DNA from: a virus
IMG/VR virus record: IMGVR_UViG_3300047322_000431
Coordinates: 1 to 28,909 of that record
DNA length: 28,909 bases
Strand: one strand, 5' to 3'
A program made the translations under genes and the position numbers. Shown in pieces: positions 7,870 to 15,086 of the stretch; positions within the stretch are counted from its first letter, which is position 1, and each line of letters opens with the position of its first letter. The notes beneath the pieces were generated by a model. It had not been told where the DNA came from and did not search any database. It saw only the letters and a list, made by a program, of their open reading frames with translations.

Positions 7870-8510
7870 GTCTGCCCCTGTTGCGCAGTAAGCCGCCAGC
7901 CCAAATCGCTAAGCTCAGCGCTCGAAATGATGTAGCGCCGCCCGAGCTCGTCGGCGATGAGGTCGCCTGATCGCAGCACGACGCCCGGCACGAACGGCAG
8001 CAGGATCGCCCACCACGCGTCACGCACATCGCCAGGCAGCGCGACACCGCCTTTTTCGCCCTTCGTGCCTTGCAGCACGCTCGCCGGCCATCCGGTCATC
8101 AGCGGCGTCTCATTCGCCGCCGTCGTGCCTTCGTAGTCGGTCACCGCGCCGAATTGCGTCTGCACTTGCGGGCGTGTGATGTTGATCGTGCGATTGCACT
8201 CGACGACGAGAATCGGGAGAAGCGGTTGTTGAGCCGCGACGAAGAACTTGCCGGTCGCGCCGATGAGGTAATCACCAACTTGCGTAACTCGACCGTCCAT
8301 AACCGCAAACCACGTCGGTTTGCCGTACTTGTTCGGGCGCCGATAGGTCATGTCCTCCGCGTTGAGACTGGCGAGGAAGTTCGTTGCGACGATCTGCGCG
8401 ACCGTCATATCCGCCGACGTCGGCCGGTAGAGGGTGAATGCGTTGCCGATGCGCTTCGCTACCTGCGCATAGCCCTTGTAGACCTGCGCTTGTGCTGTCG
8501 CGCCGTTCAT
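7866..8510 (-). CDS. Head-tail joining / neck protein
   Basis: 214 aa. The N-terminal helix (AQAQVYKGYAQVAKRIGNAF) is followed by a beta-rich body that includes a KPTWFAVMDGRVTQVGDYLI stretch; a GDLIADELGRRYIISSAELS motif near the C-terminus is typical of small beta-barrel head-closure proteins, which have a GD-x-I-x-D-x-x-G-R-x-Y-x-I turn. Head-closure proteins seal the portal channel after packaging. Located third after the capsid gene in transcription order. Overlaps its neighbours by 4 bp and 1 bp. The precise position in the neck is inferred. Confidence 0.6.
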   Translation of the reverse strand: MNGATAQAQVYKGYAQVAKRIGNAFTLYRPTSADMTVAQIVATNFLASLNAEDMTYRRPNKYGKPTWFAVMDGRVTQVGDYLIGATGKFFVAAQQPLLPILVVECNRTINITRPQVQTQFGAVTDYEGTTAANETPLMTGWPASVLQGTKGEKGGVALPGDVRDAWWAILLPFVPGVVLRSGDLIADELGRRYIISSAELSDLGWRLTAQQGQT

Positions 8511-8896
8511 CAGACCACCAGCGCGATAGAGCCGCCGCTACCCGATACGTCAAACGCCGGGCCGGGCGGGATGCCGAAGAATCCGCACAAGCGGCGCCGC
8601 GTCGAGTCGAACAGCGCTTCGCGGTCGCGCTGCTCGTTCTTGTTGTGCGTCCACACGGCAGCGACGTCCGTATCGAGGTTGTCGCTTGTGCCGTAGATGG
8701 CCGTTTCCAGCGCGCTCAATTGCGTGAGGTAGTTGGTTACAACCGCCTCTTCCGCGTCCTGCATGTTCGACATGCGGAATTCGAGCGTGCCGTACTGCTG
8801 AAAGAATCGATACCCGAACGCCTGAACGGGTTGCCCGCCGTAGAGCGGATAACCGCAGAAGCGTCGAACATCGACCCGTTGAGCGTCGGTGAGCAT
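8510..8896 (-). CDS. Head-tail connector/adaptor-type protein
   Basis: 128 aa, mostly helical: MLTDAQRVDVRRFCGYPLYG, then LEFRMSNMQDAEEAVVTNYL and a second long helix (WTHNKNEQRDREALFDSTRR), ending near LCGFFGIPPGPAFD. Helical proteins of this size with the L-T-x-x-x-R-x-x-x-R-R-F start form the dodecameric adaptor ring under the portal in many phages. Placement between the small post-capsid gene and the head-closure-like gene fits. One-base overlaps on both sides show tight translational coupling. Function is inferred from order and fold pattern. Confidence 0.6.
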   Translation of the reverse strand: MLTDAQRVDVRRFCGYPLYGGQPVQAFGYRFFQQYGTLEFRMSNMQDAEEAVVTNYLTQLSALETAIYGTSDNLDTDVAAVWTHNKNEQRDREALFDSTRRRLCGFFGIPPGPAFDVSGSGGSIALVV

Positions 8897-9168
8897 TAGC
8901 CCTGTTCCCCGTTGATGCCGAGCAAGCGCGCGCCGCGCTCGATAAGCAATTTGATTTCAGCCTTCGCCGTCACAACCTCGCCCGCGAGCCATGCCTGAAG
9001 GTCGCCGGCTTCGTCATAGAAGCCATGCGGCGCGGCAAGCGTCACAGAGTCGGGGAGCGGAGCGGTTTTTGCAGCCTTGGCGGGCTTCGTGACCTTCGGT
9101 GCGTCTGTCGGTGCATCCGAGGTCACGAGAGCCGCTTGCGCGCCTTCTGGCGCAGTTGCGTCACTCAT
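8896..9168 (-). CDS. Small phage protein after capsid gene (hypothetical)
   Basis: 90 aa from ATG 9168-9166, which has GAGGAA at the right distance; a longer reading to 9219 has no site. The N-terminal half is Ala/Thr/Lys-rich and probably disordered (a KPAKAAKTAPLPDSVTLAAP segment). The C-terminal half has a PHGFYDEAGDLQAWLAGEVV motif followed by a helix, a pattern common in short proteins encoded directly downstream of phage capsid genes. No defined function is known to me. Coupled by one base to the connector gene. Confidence 0.65.
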   Translation of the reverse strand: MSDATAPEGAQAALVTSDAPTDAPKVTKPAKAAKTAPLPDSVTLAAPHGFYDEAGDLQAWLAGEVVTAKAEIKLLIERGARLLGINGEQG

Positions 9169-9225
9169 GATTTCCTCGTGAAAAGGGGCGCGCCGGATTT
9201 GCCGGAAAACGCGCCCCATGCCCGA

Positions 9226-10536
9226 TTAGGCCGATTCGATCACGACAGCGCGCTTGAAGTAGCTGTTCGTCGCGGTCGGGATGATGTTTTGGTTCGCCGT
9301 GATGTCGGTCGGAACAGCGAAGCCACCGATCCAGTACCACGATTGAGCGATGATTTGCTTCAGGCGGTCGAGCGGTTCACGCGTGACCATTGCAACGCCG
9401 TCGATCATCTCGATCAGACCTTCCTCGATGCCGATGTCGCTATGCGCAATCGCCTCGTAATCGCCCTCAATCAGCGCGCCTTGGCCGCACATGATGCCGC
9501 GATGCACGTTGACCGCGCCGAGCGTTTGCTGCGGCGATTCGACGGTCGGGATGATGCGCAGGCCCATCAGTTCCATCACTTGGCCGGTCTGATACGCTTG
9601 CGAGCCGTACTGACCTTGATAGAGCAGTTTGAAATCCGCATCCTTGAACAGACCCTTCAACTGCGCGTTGTCCGCGTAGAAGTTGTACAGACCGCCGACG
9701 GTCGGCACGCGGTTGTTGCGCAGCACGGTCACGCCCGCGAGCAGGTCTTGCATCGTGAGCAGGTCGCCCGCGACGATTGCCGAGGTCGAGAGACGGCCGT
9801 TCGGACGGAGAACCGAAGCGGCATTCGCGGCGATGACCGAATTGCCGGCCGTGCCGTCAGCGGTCGAGACGTTGCCCGAGAACGTCAACGTACCCGAAAC
9901 GCCGTTCGGAGCGGTCGAGACGTTCGAGCCGTCGACGGCGACGCCGGTCAGCGTGTAGCTGTTGCCGTTCGCGAAAACGACGTTCAGCGTGTTCGTGCCG
10001 GAAACCGGGACGAGAACGCCGTTCACGCTCACATACTGGAAGCCGCGCACGTCGTCGACTGCGACGGTCGTTGCCGGCGCGCCGAGGGTCGTGCGAACGC
10101 GGGTGTTACCCGACAGGTATGCGCCGAACAGCTTGTTACGCGCGAGGCGGTCGAGCGATTGCATCGCTTGGACGCCGTTCACATGCGCGTTTTGCAGGAA
10201 CTGCGACGCGATGCCGACGCGAGTCGTCACCATGTTAAGGTCCATCGTGTCGCCGTACATATCGATGCCGAGCGTGTACTGCTCGATCGTCCAGCCCGAC
10301 GGCGTGAGACCGTTGTCGAGGTTCGTGTTGCCGGCCGGCGAGAGCGGAGCCGTAACCGGAGCCTTCAGGCCGCGGCGCGTCTTCGTGATCGTTTCACCGA
10401 CCGCATTCGCGAACTTCTCGCGGTCAGCGACAGCGCGATACGTGATTTGCGATTCCAAGCCGCCTTGAAACTCGCGCGCCAGGAAACCTTGTTGGATTGC
10501 CGGTTGGAGAGCGGCGGGGAAATTGCTGATCGGCAT
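9226..10536 (-). CDS. Major capsid protein
   Basis: 436 aa, directly after the scaffold gene and set off by its own upstream terminator. The N-terminus (an REFQGGLESQITYRAVADRE segment) and a helix with GIASQFLQNAHVNGVQAMQS resemble HK97-fold capsid proteins of Mu-like and Bcep-like phages; the C-terminus has the expected P-domain strands (MELMGLRIIPTVESPQQTLG, then HRGIMCGQGALIEGDYEAIA). Residues ~155-260 are a Thr/Val/Gly-rich beta segment (SGNTRVRTTLGAPATTVAVD onward) that looks like an inserted surface domain. Start at 10536 follows AAGGAA by 8 bases. A prohead protease gene was not found nearby. Confidence 0.82.
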   Translation of the reverse strand: MPISNFPAALQPAIQQGFLAREFQGGLESQITYRAVADREKFANAVGETITKTRRGLKAPVTAPLSPAGNTNLDNGLTPSGWTIEQYTLGIDMYGDTMDLNMVTTRVGIASQFLQNAHVNGVQAMQSLDRLARNKLFGAYLSGNTRVRTTLGAPATTVAVDDVRGFQYVSVNGVLVPVSGTNTLNVVFANGNSYTLTGVAVDGSNVSTAPNGVSGTLTFSGNVSTADGTAGNSVIAANAASVLRPNGRLSTSAIVAGDLLTMQDLLAGVTVLRNNRVPTVGGLYNFYADNAQLKGLFKDADFKLLYQGQYGSQAYQTGQVMELMGLRIIPTVESPQQTLGAVNVHRGIMCGQGALIEGDYEAIAHSDIGIEEGLIEMIDGVAMVTREPLDRLKQIIAQSWYWIGGFAVPTDITANQNIIPTATNSYFKRAVVIESA

Positions 10537-10550
10537 GTGATGCGTTCCTT

Positions 10551-10580
10551 AAAAGCAAAAAGCCCGCGCAATGGCGGGCT
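10551..10580 (-). terminator. Rho-independent terminator between scaffold and capsid genes
   Basis: Read leftwards: AGCCCGC stem (10580-10574), 6-nt loop, GCGGGCT stem (10567-10561), then TTTTGCTTTT. It is nearly identical in stem to the terminators at 5257 and 11490. Confidence 0.8.
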
Positions 10581-10617
10581 TCGGTTTAGGTGTGTACTGC
10601 TCTGTGTCGGGCGGGAC

Positions 10618-11202
10618 TTAGCGCGCTGCCTTCAGGAAAGCGGCCTTTGCTGCCTCGTAATCCTTCGATTCGACCTTGCGAACGTCGACCGGCTTCGGGT
10701 CGCCAGCGGGCGGCGGCTTTTGCGTGCTCGATGTGCTCGTCGTGCCGAAGAGATAGGGCTTTGCCTTCTTCGCGGCTTCGAACAGTTCATCAGCGCCGAT
10801 CACGTCGCCGTTCTCGTCGAGCTTCACGCCGGAGAGGTCGAGCACCTTGAGCGCGTCGTTCACGTCGACAACGCCGTGTTTCGCGGCGACGGCTTTGAGT
10901 TCGGCGCGCAGCACGCGATCGTTCGCGGCTTTTTCAGCGGCGGTGAGCGCGTCTTTCGTGCCGGCTTCGAGTTCGGCGATTCGCGCTTGCGCGGTTGCAA
11001 GTGCGGTGTCTTTTTCTGCCGCCTTCAGGCGGTAGGATTTCGCCTCATCGCGCAGTTCGCTCACGTACTCGCGGGAGAACGATTCTTTCGGCGCTGGCGG
11101 TGCGGGCGGCGTCGAGTTGCCGCCAGTGTCGCCGTCGTTGTTGCGGAACTGAAAGAGGCCGGAAAAGCCGAGAATGACGCGAAGGAGATTCGAGATACGC
11201 AT
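10618..11202 (-). CDS. Capsid scaffolding protein
   Basis: 194 aa, hydrophilic and helical, immediately upstream of the capsid gene. Residues ~25-40 are Pro/Ala-rich. Residues ~42-105 (SREYVSELRDEAKSYRLKAA, then KDTALATAQARIAELEAGTK) form a coiled coil of the kind found in phage scaffolds. A downstream LKAVAAKHGVVDVNDALKVL segment is a conserved part of these proteins, and the basic C-terminus (DYEAAKAAFLKAAR) would bind capsid subunits. It would be present in the prohead and lost or cleaved during maturation. GGAG lies 9 bases before the ATG. Confidence 0.82.
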   Translation of the reverse strand: MRISNLLRVILGFSGLFQFRNNDGDTGGNSTPPAPPAPKESFSREYVSELRDEAKSYRLKAAEKDTALATAQARIAELEAGTKDALTAAEKAANDRVLRAELKAVAAKHGVVDVNDALKVLDLSGVKLDENGDVIGADELFEAAKKAKPYLFGTTSTSSTQKPPPAGDPKPVDVRKVESKDYEAAKAAFLKAAR

Positions 11203-11216
11203 GTGGTTTGCTCCGA

Positions 11217-11477
11217 TTAGTTGAGGGATTCAGCAAGGGCTTGCGCATCGGCGCCAGCCGCGCCCGCGAGAACCTGCGAGTCGTGATCGCTCATGTTGAT
11301 GTGCAGCCCGAGCACGAGCGCGTCGTTCACGTCGCGGTGTCGATCAAAGCCGGATCGAAAAAGCGCAACCGGCCCCTCCTGAGAGGTGATGACGACAGCC
11401 GCGGATCGCGCGCCAATCGAAGCAACCAGCGCATCAACTAGCCGTTGGATTTCGTCGAAGTCTTGTGTGAGAGGCAT
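11217..11477 (-). CDS. Small conserved protein before scaffold (hypothetical)
   Basis: 86 aa. N-terminal helix (DFDEIQRLVDALVASIGARS), then beta strands (AAVVITSQEGPVALFRSGFD) and a C-terminal Ala-rich tail. The QRLVDALVASIGARS segment followed by a V-V-I-T-S strand suggests a small alpha/beta domain. I do not recognise the family. It is separated from the upstream metallophosphoesterase gene by a terminator and ends 14 bp before the scaffold start, so it may be co-expressed with head genes. Confidence 0.6.
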   Translation of the reverse strand: MPLTQDFDEIQRLVDALVASIGARSAAVVITSQEGPVALFRSGFDRHRDVNDALVLGLHINMSDHDSQVLAGAAGADAQALAESLN

Positions 11478-11489
11478 CTGCCCGCCCTA

Positions 11490-11518
11490 AAAATGAAAAA
11501 AGCCCGCATCGAGCGGGC
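11490..11518 (-). terminator. Rho-independent terminator after the metallophosphoesterase gene
   Basis: Read leftwards: GCCCGC stem (11518-11513), 5-nt loop, GCGGGC stem (11507-11502), then TTTTTTCATTTTT. Strong U-tract. Confidence 0.85.
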
Positions 11519-11546
11519 CGGTTCGGTTTTGCGCATCAGGCGCGGA

Positions 11547-12707
11547 CTACTCAAACATATCGGGCGTGACGATGGTGCGCGCCACTTGCCCGAATCGTGC
11601 GTGATAGGTGATTGCGACAGCCGCACGTTCAGACAGCCATCCGCCGCGCGCCGCATACGCATCACGCGCTGCGATCGTCGGGTGTTGGATGACCGTCATG
11701 CCGCTGTGCTCTTTCTCTTCGACGTGATGCCTGTGACCCGTATGCGCGTATCTGCGTGTTGTTGCGCCCCAGACCTTCGGGAATTGAGCAGCGAAAAGCA
11801 TCGGCAGGTCGCTGTTCTTCCGCATGTGGCCGTGATGGAACGCAATCAGCGTTTCGCCATGCTGATGCACGTAATACGGCAATTCGGACTCGATGACGAT
11901 TACGCGCGGCTCGTTCTCATACAGCGCCTTGAACATCGCGCGCAACCAGATGCTTGATGCGAGGTCGTGATTGCCTTCCGCCATCAGCACGACGACTTGC
12001 TCATGACGCTCTAGCGCGAAATCGACAATGCGGCGGAGCACGCGGATCGCGGCGCCGACGATCTTTGAGAATCGCCCGTCTTGATCCAGAATGTGACCGT
12101 GCGTAGGCGTCACAGGAAGCATGCCGTCGCTGTGCAGGAAGTCGCCTAGCTGCGCGATCAACCCGGTCTTTGCGGCCGGAGCCGAATTGACCATGTGCAG
12201 GAACGCCGATACCAGCGTTCGCTCGGCGATTTTGATGTCCCAGTTCGCGTCAAGCGTCTCCTTCGCGGATGCGAGCATTCCGACGTGGCAATCGGTCAGC
12301 GTGTAGACGTTGCACAGGTCGGGCTTCGTGTCGCGCGGCTCTGCGATCGGGTCGACGCGCGGCAACTCTTTCGCCATCGCGTCGAACGCCTCGCGGATAA
12401 TCGCCGCTTGGCGCTCGTTGTCGACCGCGCTTTTCACCCATTGGGCGCGCGGCTTGCCCTCCGCATCGAAGTACGTCGAGACGCCCTTCACGAGATACCC
12501 GTCGGGGACCGTGCGAGTCATCGCATGATCCGGCGAGTATCCCGACCGCGCCGCGCGCTTCTTCAGCGCGAGCATTGAATTGCTGATGGTGCCGCGACTG
12601 ACGCCGAGCGCAGCAGCCGCTTTGCGTTCGGAGCCGTACTTGTCGACGGCTTCGATAAACTCGATTTGCCGCGGCGTCGCCCACTCGGTTAGACGTTTAT
12701 CGCTCAA
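11547..12707 (-). CDS. HTH-calcineurin-like metallophosphoesterase fusion
   Basis: 386 aa. Residues ~5-52 form a helix-turn-helix (RKAAAALGVSRGTISNSMLA), like terminase small subunits and Fis-type domains. Residues ~130-385 carry all the metal-binding blocks of calcineurin-like phosphoesterases: TDCH (138-141), LGDF (187-190), EGNHD (244-248), HHGH (291-294) and TGHRHH (323-328). Such enzymes hydrolyse phosphodiesters or nucleotides with two metal ions; the substrate here is unknown. It stands between portal and scaffold, where many phages carry the prohead protease. All catalytic residues appear intact. It could be a packaging-associated nuclease or a nucleotide-signal phosphodiesterase; neither can be decided from sequence alone. 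Confidence 0.88.
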   Translation of the reverse strand: MSDKRLTEWATPRQIEFIEAVDKYGSERKAAAALGVSRGTISNSMLALKKRAARSGYSPDHAMTRTVPDGYLVKGVSTYFDAEGKPRAQWVKSAVDNERQAAIIREAFDAMAKELPRVDPIAEPRDTKPDLCNVYTLTDCHVGMLASAKETLDANWDIKIAERTLVSAFLHMVNSAPAAKTGLIAQLGDFLHSDGMLPVTPTHGHILDQDGRFSKIVGAAIRVLRRIVDFALERHEQVVVLMAEGNHDLASSIWLRAMFKALYENEPRVIVIESELPYYVHQHGETLIAFHHGHMRKNSDLPMLFAAQFPKVWGATTRRYAHTGHRHHVEEKEHSGMTVIQHPTIAARDAYAARGGWLSERAAVAITYHARFGQVARTIVTPDMFE

Positions 12708-12717
12708 TCAGCCTCCG

Positions 12718-14196
12718 TTAGTCGCCGGTGTTGTCCGGTGCCGGTTTGAGTTGCTTCGCCTTCGCGACTTCTGCGGCGTCCGCTTCTGCGGATTCCTTCG
12801 CGATGCGCGCAAGCTCGCCCGGCAGGTCTTCGACGTCGTATTGCTCGATGAGCGATGCGGTCGCCGTCTCTTTCGAGAGCATGTTTCCTTGCGTGAGCGC
12901 CGTCAGCGCGTTCGCCTCGTTGAGCTTGTCGCTCCATGTCGGCGCGTACCAGGCGGGCCACTTCAGCGCGAAAGGCTTTTCGGTGGCGATCGGCGCGATC
13001 TTTTGCCCTTCCGAGTCGACGAGTTGCGCTTTCTGCGACGCCTTCGCGATCATGCGATAGAGTTGCAGCAAGCCCTTCTCGCCGTAGGAGATGCGCAGTT
13101 TGTCGGCAAGCCAGATAAGCGCCTGATTCATCAACTCCATTGCGCGCCCTGACTGAGCCGCAGCGATCTTGTCGGCGTCCGCCTTGTTGCCGTGGATCGA
13201 TTCGAGCGCCACTTGCCGCGCGAGCCGCACGTATTCGAGCAGCGCATTCGTGCCGTCGCCGCTCATTTCGAGCAGTTTCGCGTCGCCGTCAGCGCCGACC
13301 GTGATCGCGTTGCCCGCGCCCTTCGTGAGCGTGCCGCCTTGCCCGGTCGCCGGCTCTTTGATGAGCAGCGTCGGGTCGCTCTGATACTTCAGCGCGCGCC
13401 CGCCTTGCGAGAGCAGATAATCAATCTCGATGTTCGTGTCGATCGCCTTCGCGAACGTGCATTTGCCGTCGATGTCGTCGCCGCCCGGCAGGTTCTTCAT
13501 CCAAACGAGCGGGACGAATCCGAGCTTGTGCGATACGCTGCGCTTGTCGTCGCGCGTCATCGTCTCCGGGTCGTTGTCTTTCGACACCGGCATCGGCTGA
13601 AACCACGATTCCGCGCTCGCATCCCACTCGCGGCGAAACCAGTGATCCTGCGCGAGCATGTCGTCGGCGATCGGATAGCCGAGCGCCTTGAGCGCGCGAC
13701 CCTTCGTTTTGTACAGTTCGATGACCTTCGCCAGCGTGTCGGGCGCGTCGTCTTGCCAAACCGGGGTAAGGAACTGCGTGTTCATCACGGAGAAGAACAG
13801 GCGATTCTTCAGCACGCGCAGCAGCACCGCAGCCGATCCGACTGAGCCGCGCGTTGCGGCGTCGATCATTACCTCGTTCAGATAGCAGTCTTTCGCGATG
13901 CGCTCCAGACCTTCGGCGGCGTCCGCGTTCTCGCTCGTGACGGTCGGGAAGTGCTCTTCGGAGAACAGCAGGCCGACCGAATCATCGACGACTTCGGAGC
14001 ACAGCGCGAAACGCACAGACGGGCGGCGCTCGCGCAGCGGTATGTATTCGTCGGCGTCCGATTTCTCGGTGTGGAACGAGTGGGGCAGCACGTCGTATTG
14101 CGCGCCGTCGAGAACAGCCGTTAAGCAGCCGACTGTGTGCGCGCGGTCTGGAAGGTCGTTATCCTTCGGGTGTTTGTCGCGGAGCGTTTTCCACAT
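12718..14196 (-). CDS. Portal protein
   Basis: 492 aa, after terminase and before head genes. It shows the SPP1/Gp6-like portal pattern: an N-terminal wing (RPSVRFALCSEVVDDSVGLL), a LNEVMIDAATRGSVGSAAVL segment, a clip/stem region with NLPGGDDIDGKCTFAKAIDT, and a long C-terminal helix with RAMELMNQALIWLADKLRIS; an AQSGRAMELM-type motif is conserved in this portal class. It would form the dodecameric DNA channel to which TerL docks. The C-terminal 35 residues are Ala/Glu/Lys-rich. Its ATG directly follows the stop of a 60-aa gene (TGAATG). Confidence 0.85.
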   Translation of the reverse strand: MWKTLRDKHPKDNDLPDRAHTVGCLTAVLDGAQYDVLPHSFHTEKSDADEYIPLRERRPSVRFALCSEVVDDSVGLLFSEEHFPTVTSENADAAEGLERIAKDCYLNEVMIDAATRGSVGSAAVLLRVLKNRLFFSVMNTQFLTPVWQDDAPDTLAKVIELYKTKGRALKALGYPIADDMLAQDHWFRREWDASAESWFQPMPVSKDNDPETMTRDDKRSVSHKLGFVPLVWMKNLPGGDDIDGKCTFAKAIDTNIEIDYLLSQGGRALKYQSDPTLLIKEPATGQGGTLTKGAGNAITVGADGDAKLLEMSGDGTNALLEYVRLARQVALESIHGNKADADKIAAAQSGRAMELMNQALIWLADKLRISYGEKGLLQLYRMIAKASQKAQLVDSEGQKIAPIATEKPFALKWPAWYAPTWSDKLNEANALTALTQGNMLSKETATASLIEQYDVEDLPGELARIAKESAEADAAEVAKAKQLKPAPDNTGD

Positions 14197-14379
14197 TCAA
14201 TGAATCCGGTATTTGGTGAGGTGCGTTGAGCCGATCAGCCCGCCGTCGGGTTTGCGAGTGAGCACCGCGGAAACCGTGTCGACGTCCGCCTCTTCGAACA
14301 TGGCTTCGATGTTTGCCTGCGCGTATTCAGGCGCGATGTCATGCAGTGCATGCAGCGTCGAGAACGGTTGAACTTTCAT
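14197..14379 (-). CDS. Small hypothetical protein between methyltransferase and portal
   Basis: 60 aa beginning MKVQPFSTLHALHDIAPEYA. ATG 14379-14377 has GAGG 7 bases upstream. The start lies 41 bp inside the methyltransferase gene in another frame. The sequence has a helical N-terminus (EYAQANIEAMFEEADVDTVS) and a C-terminal strand pair (AVLTRKPDGGLIGSTHLTKY). Unrecognised. Tight coupling with the portal gene suggests co-expression with the packaging module. Confidence 0.65.
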   Translation of the reverse strand: MKVQPFSTLHALHDIAPEYAQANIEAMFEEADVDTVSAVLTRKPDGGLIGSTHLTKYRIH

Positions 14380-15079
14380 GTGCAGCCTCGATGCGCTTGC
14401 GCGCGATTTCGAAATAGCCGGGATCACGCTCGATGCCGATGAAATTGCGGCCGGTGTTGGCGCAGGCGACGCCACACGTACCCGACCCCATGCAGTTATC
14501 GAGCACCGTGTCGGCTTCGTTCGTGTATGTGCGAATCAGGTACTCCATGAGCGCGACGGGCTTTTGCGTGGGGTGGACGGTCTTGCCTTCCGAGGCGATG
14601 CCAATAATCGAGCGCGGATAATTCTCGAATTCCTGCAGCGAATCCTTATCCGACTTGCCGTAATTGCCGCCGTTGTCGCCGCCCCTGCGAATAGTCGGAA
14701 CCGCCTTTCTAACCAACCCCTGCGGGTTGTATGTCGGCTGCTTTTCGTAGAACACGAGCACGTTTTCGTGCGTCTTCATCGGCTGCAGCTTCGCGTTTAG
14801 ATGCCCCGTTGCGCGCGTCTTGTGCCAAATCCACTCATAGCGCAGCATCCCGAGATTCGATGCGCCAAGCACCTTGTCGAATGGAGGCTGCGCCGTAAGG
14901 ACTATCGCGCCGCGGCAAATCCGCTTGTAGTGCGCCCATAGCGGCGCGAACGGAATCACCGAATCCCACTTGTTCTGAGTCGTGCCGTAGGGCAAATCGC
15001 ACAGGATCAGATCGACCGACGCCGGGGCGAGCGTCGCCATCACCTCTAGGCAATCGCCGAGGCGCAAATCGTGATGCAT
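14339..15079 (-). CDS. Beta-class DNA adenine/cytosine-N4 methyltransferase
   Basis: 246 aa from ATG 15079-15077 (AGGAA 4 bases upstream). Motif IV is DLPYG at residues 28-32 (a DPPY variant common in phage enzymes), followed by a TQNKWDSVIPFAPLW segment. HPTQKP at 169-174 and motif I, DNCMGSGT at 194-201, lie C-terminal, so the order is IV, target recognition, X, I: the beta class of amino-methyltransferases. It transfers a methyl group from S-adenosylmethionine to an exocyclic amino group in DNA. There is no restriction partner nearby, so it is probably an orphan that protects phage DNA or marks packaging or regulatory sites. It sits 7 bp after terL. Confidence 0.92.
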   Translation of the reverse strand: MHHDLRLGDCLEVMATLAPASVDLILCDLPYGTTQNKWDSVIPFAPLWAHYKRICRGAIVLTAQPPFDKVLGASNLGMLRYEWIWHKTRATGHLNAKLQPMKTHENVLVFYEKQPTYNPQGLVRKAVPTIRRGGDNGGNYGKSDKDSLQEFENYPRSIIGIASEGKTVHPTQKPVALMEYLIRTYTNEADTVLDNCMGSGTCGVACANTGRNFIGIERDPGYFEIARKRIEAAHESSTVLDAACTA

Positions 15080-15086
15080 GGGGTTC

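Noticed and set aside
9025-11220. Very long plus-strand open frame (731 codons) over scaffold and capsid genes
   Set aside because: Arg-rich translation typical of the antisense of GC-rich coding DNA; the opposite strand has capsid and scaffold genes with proper starts.
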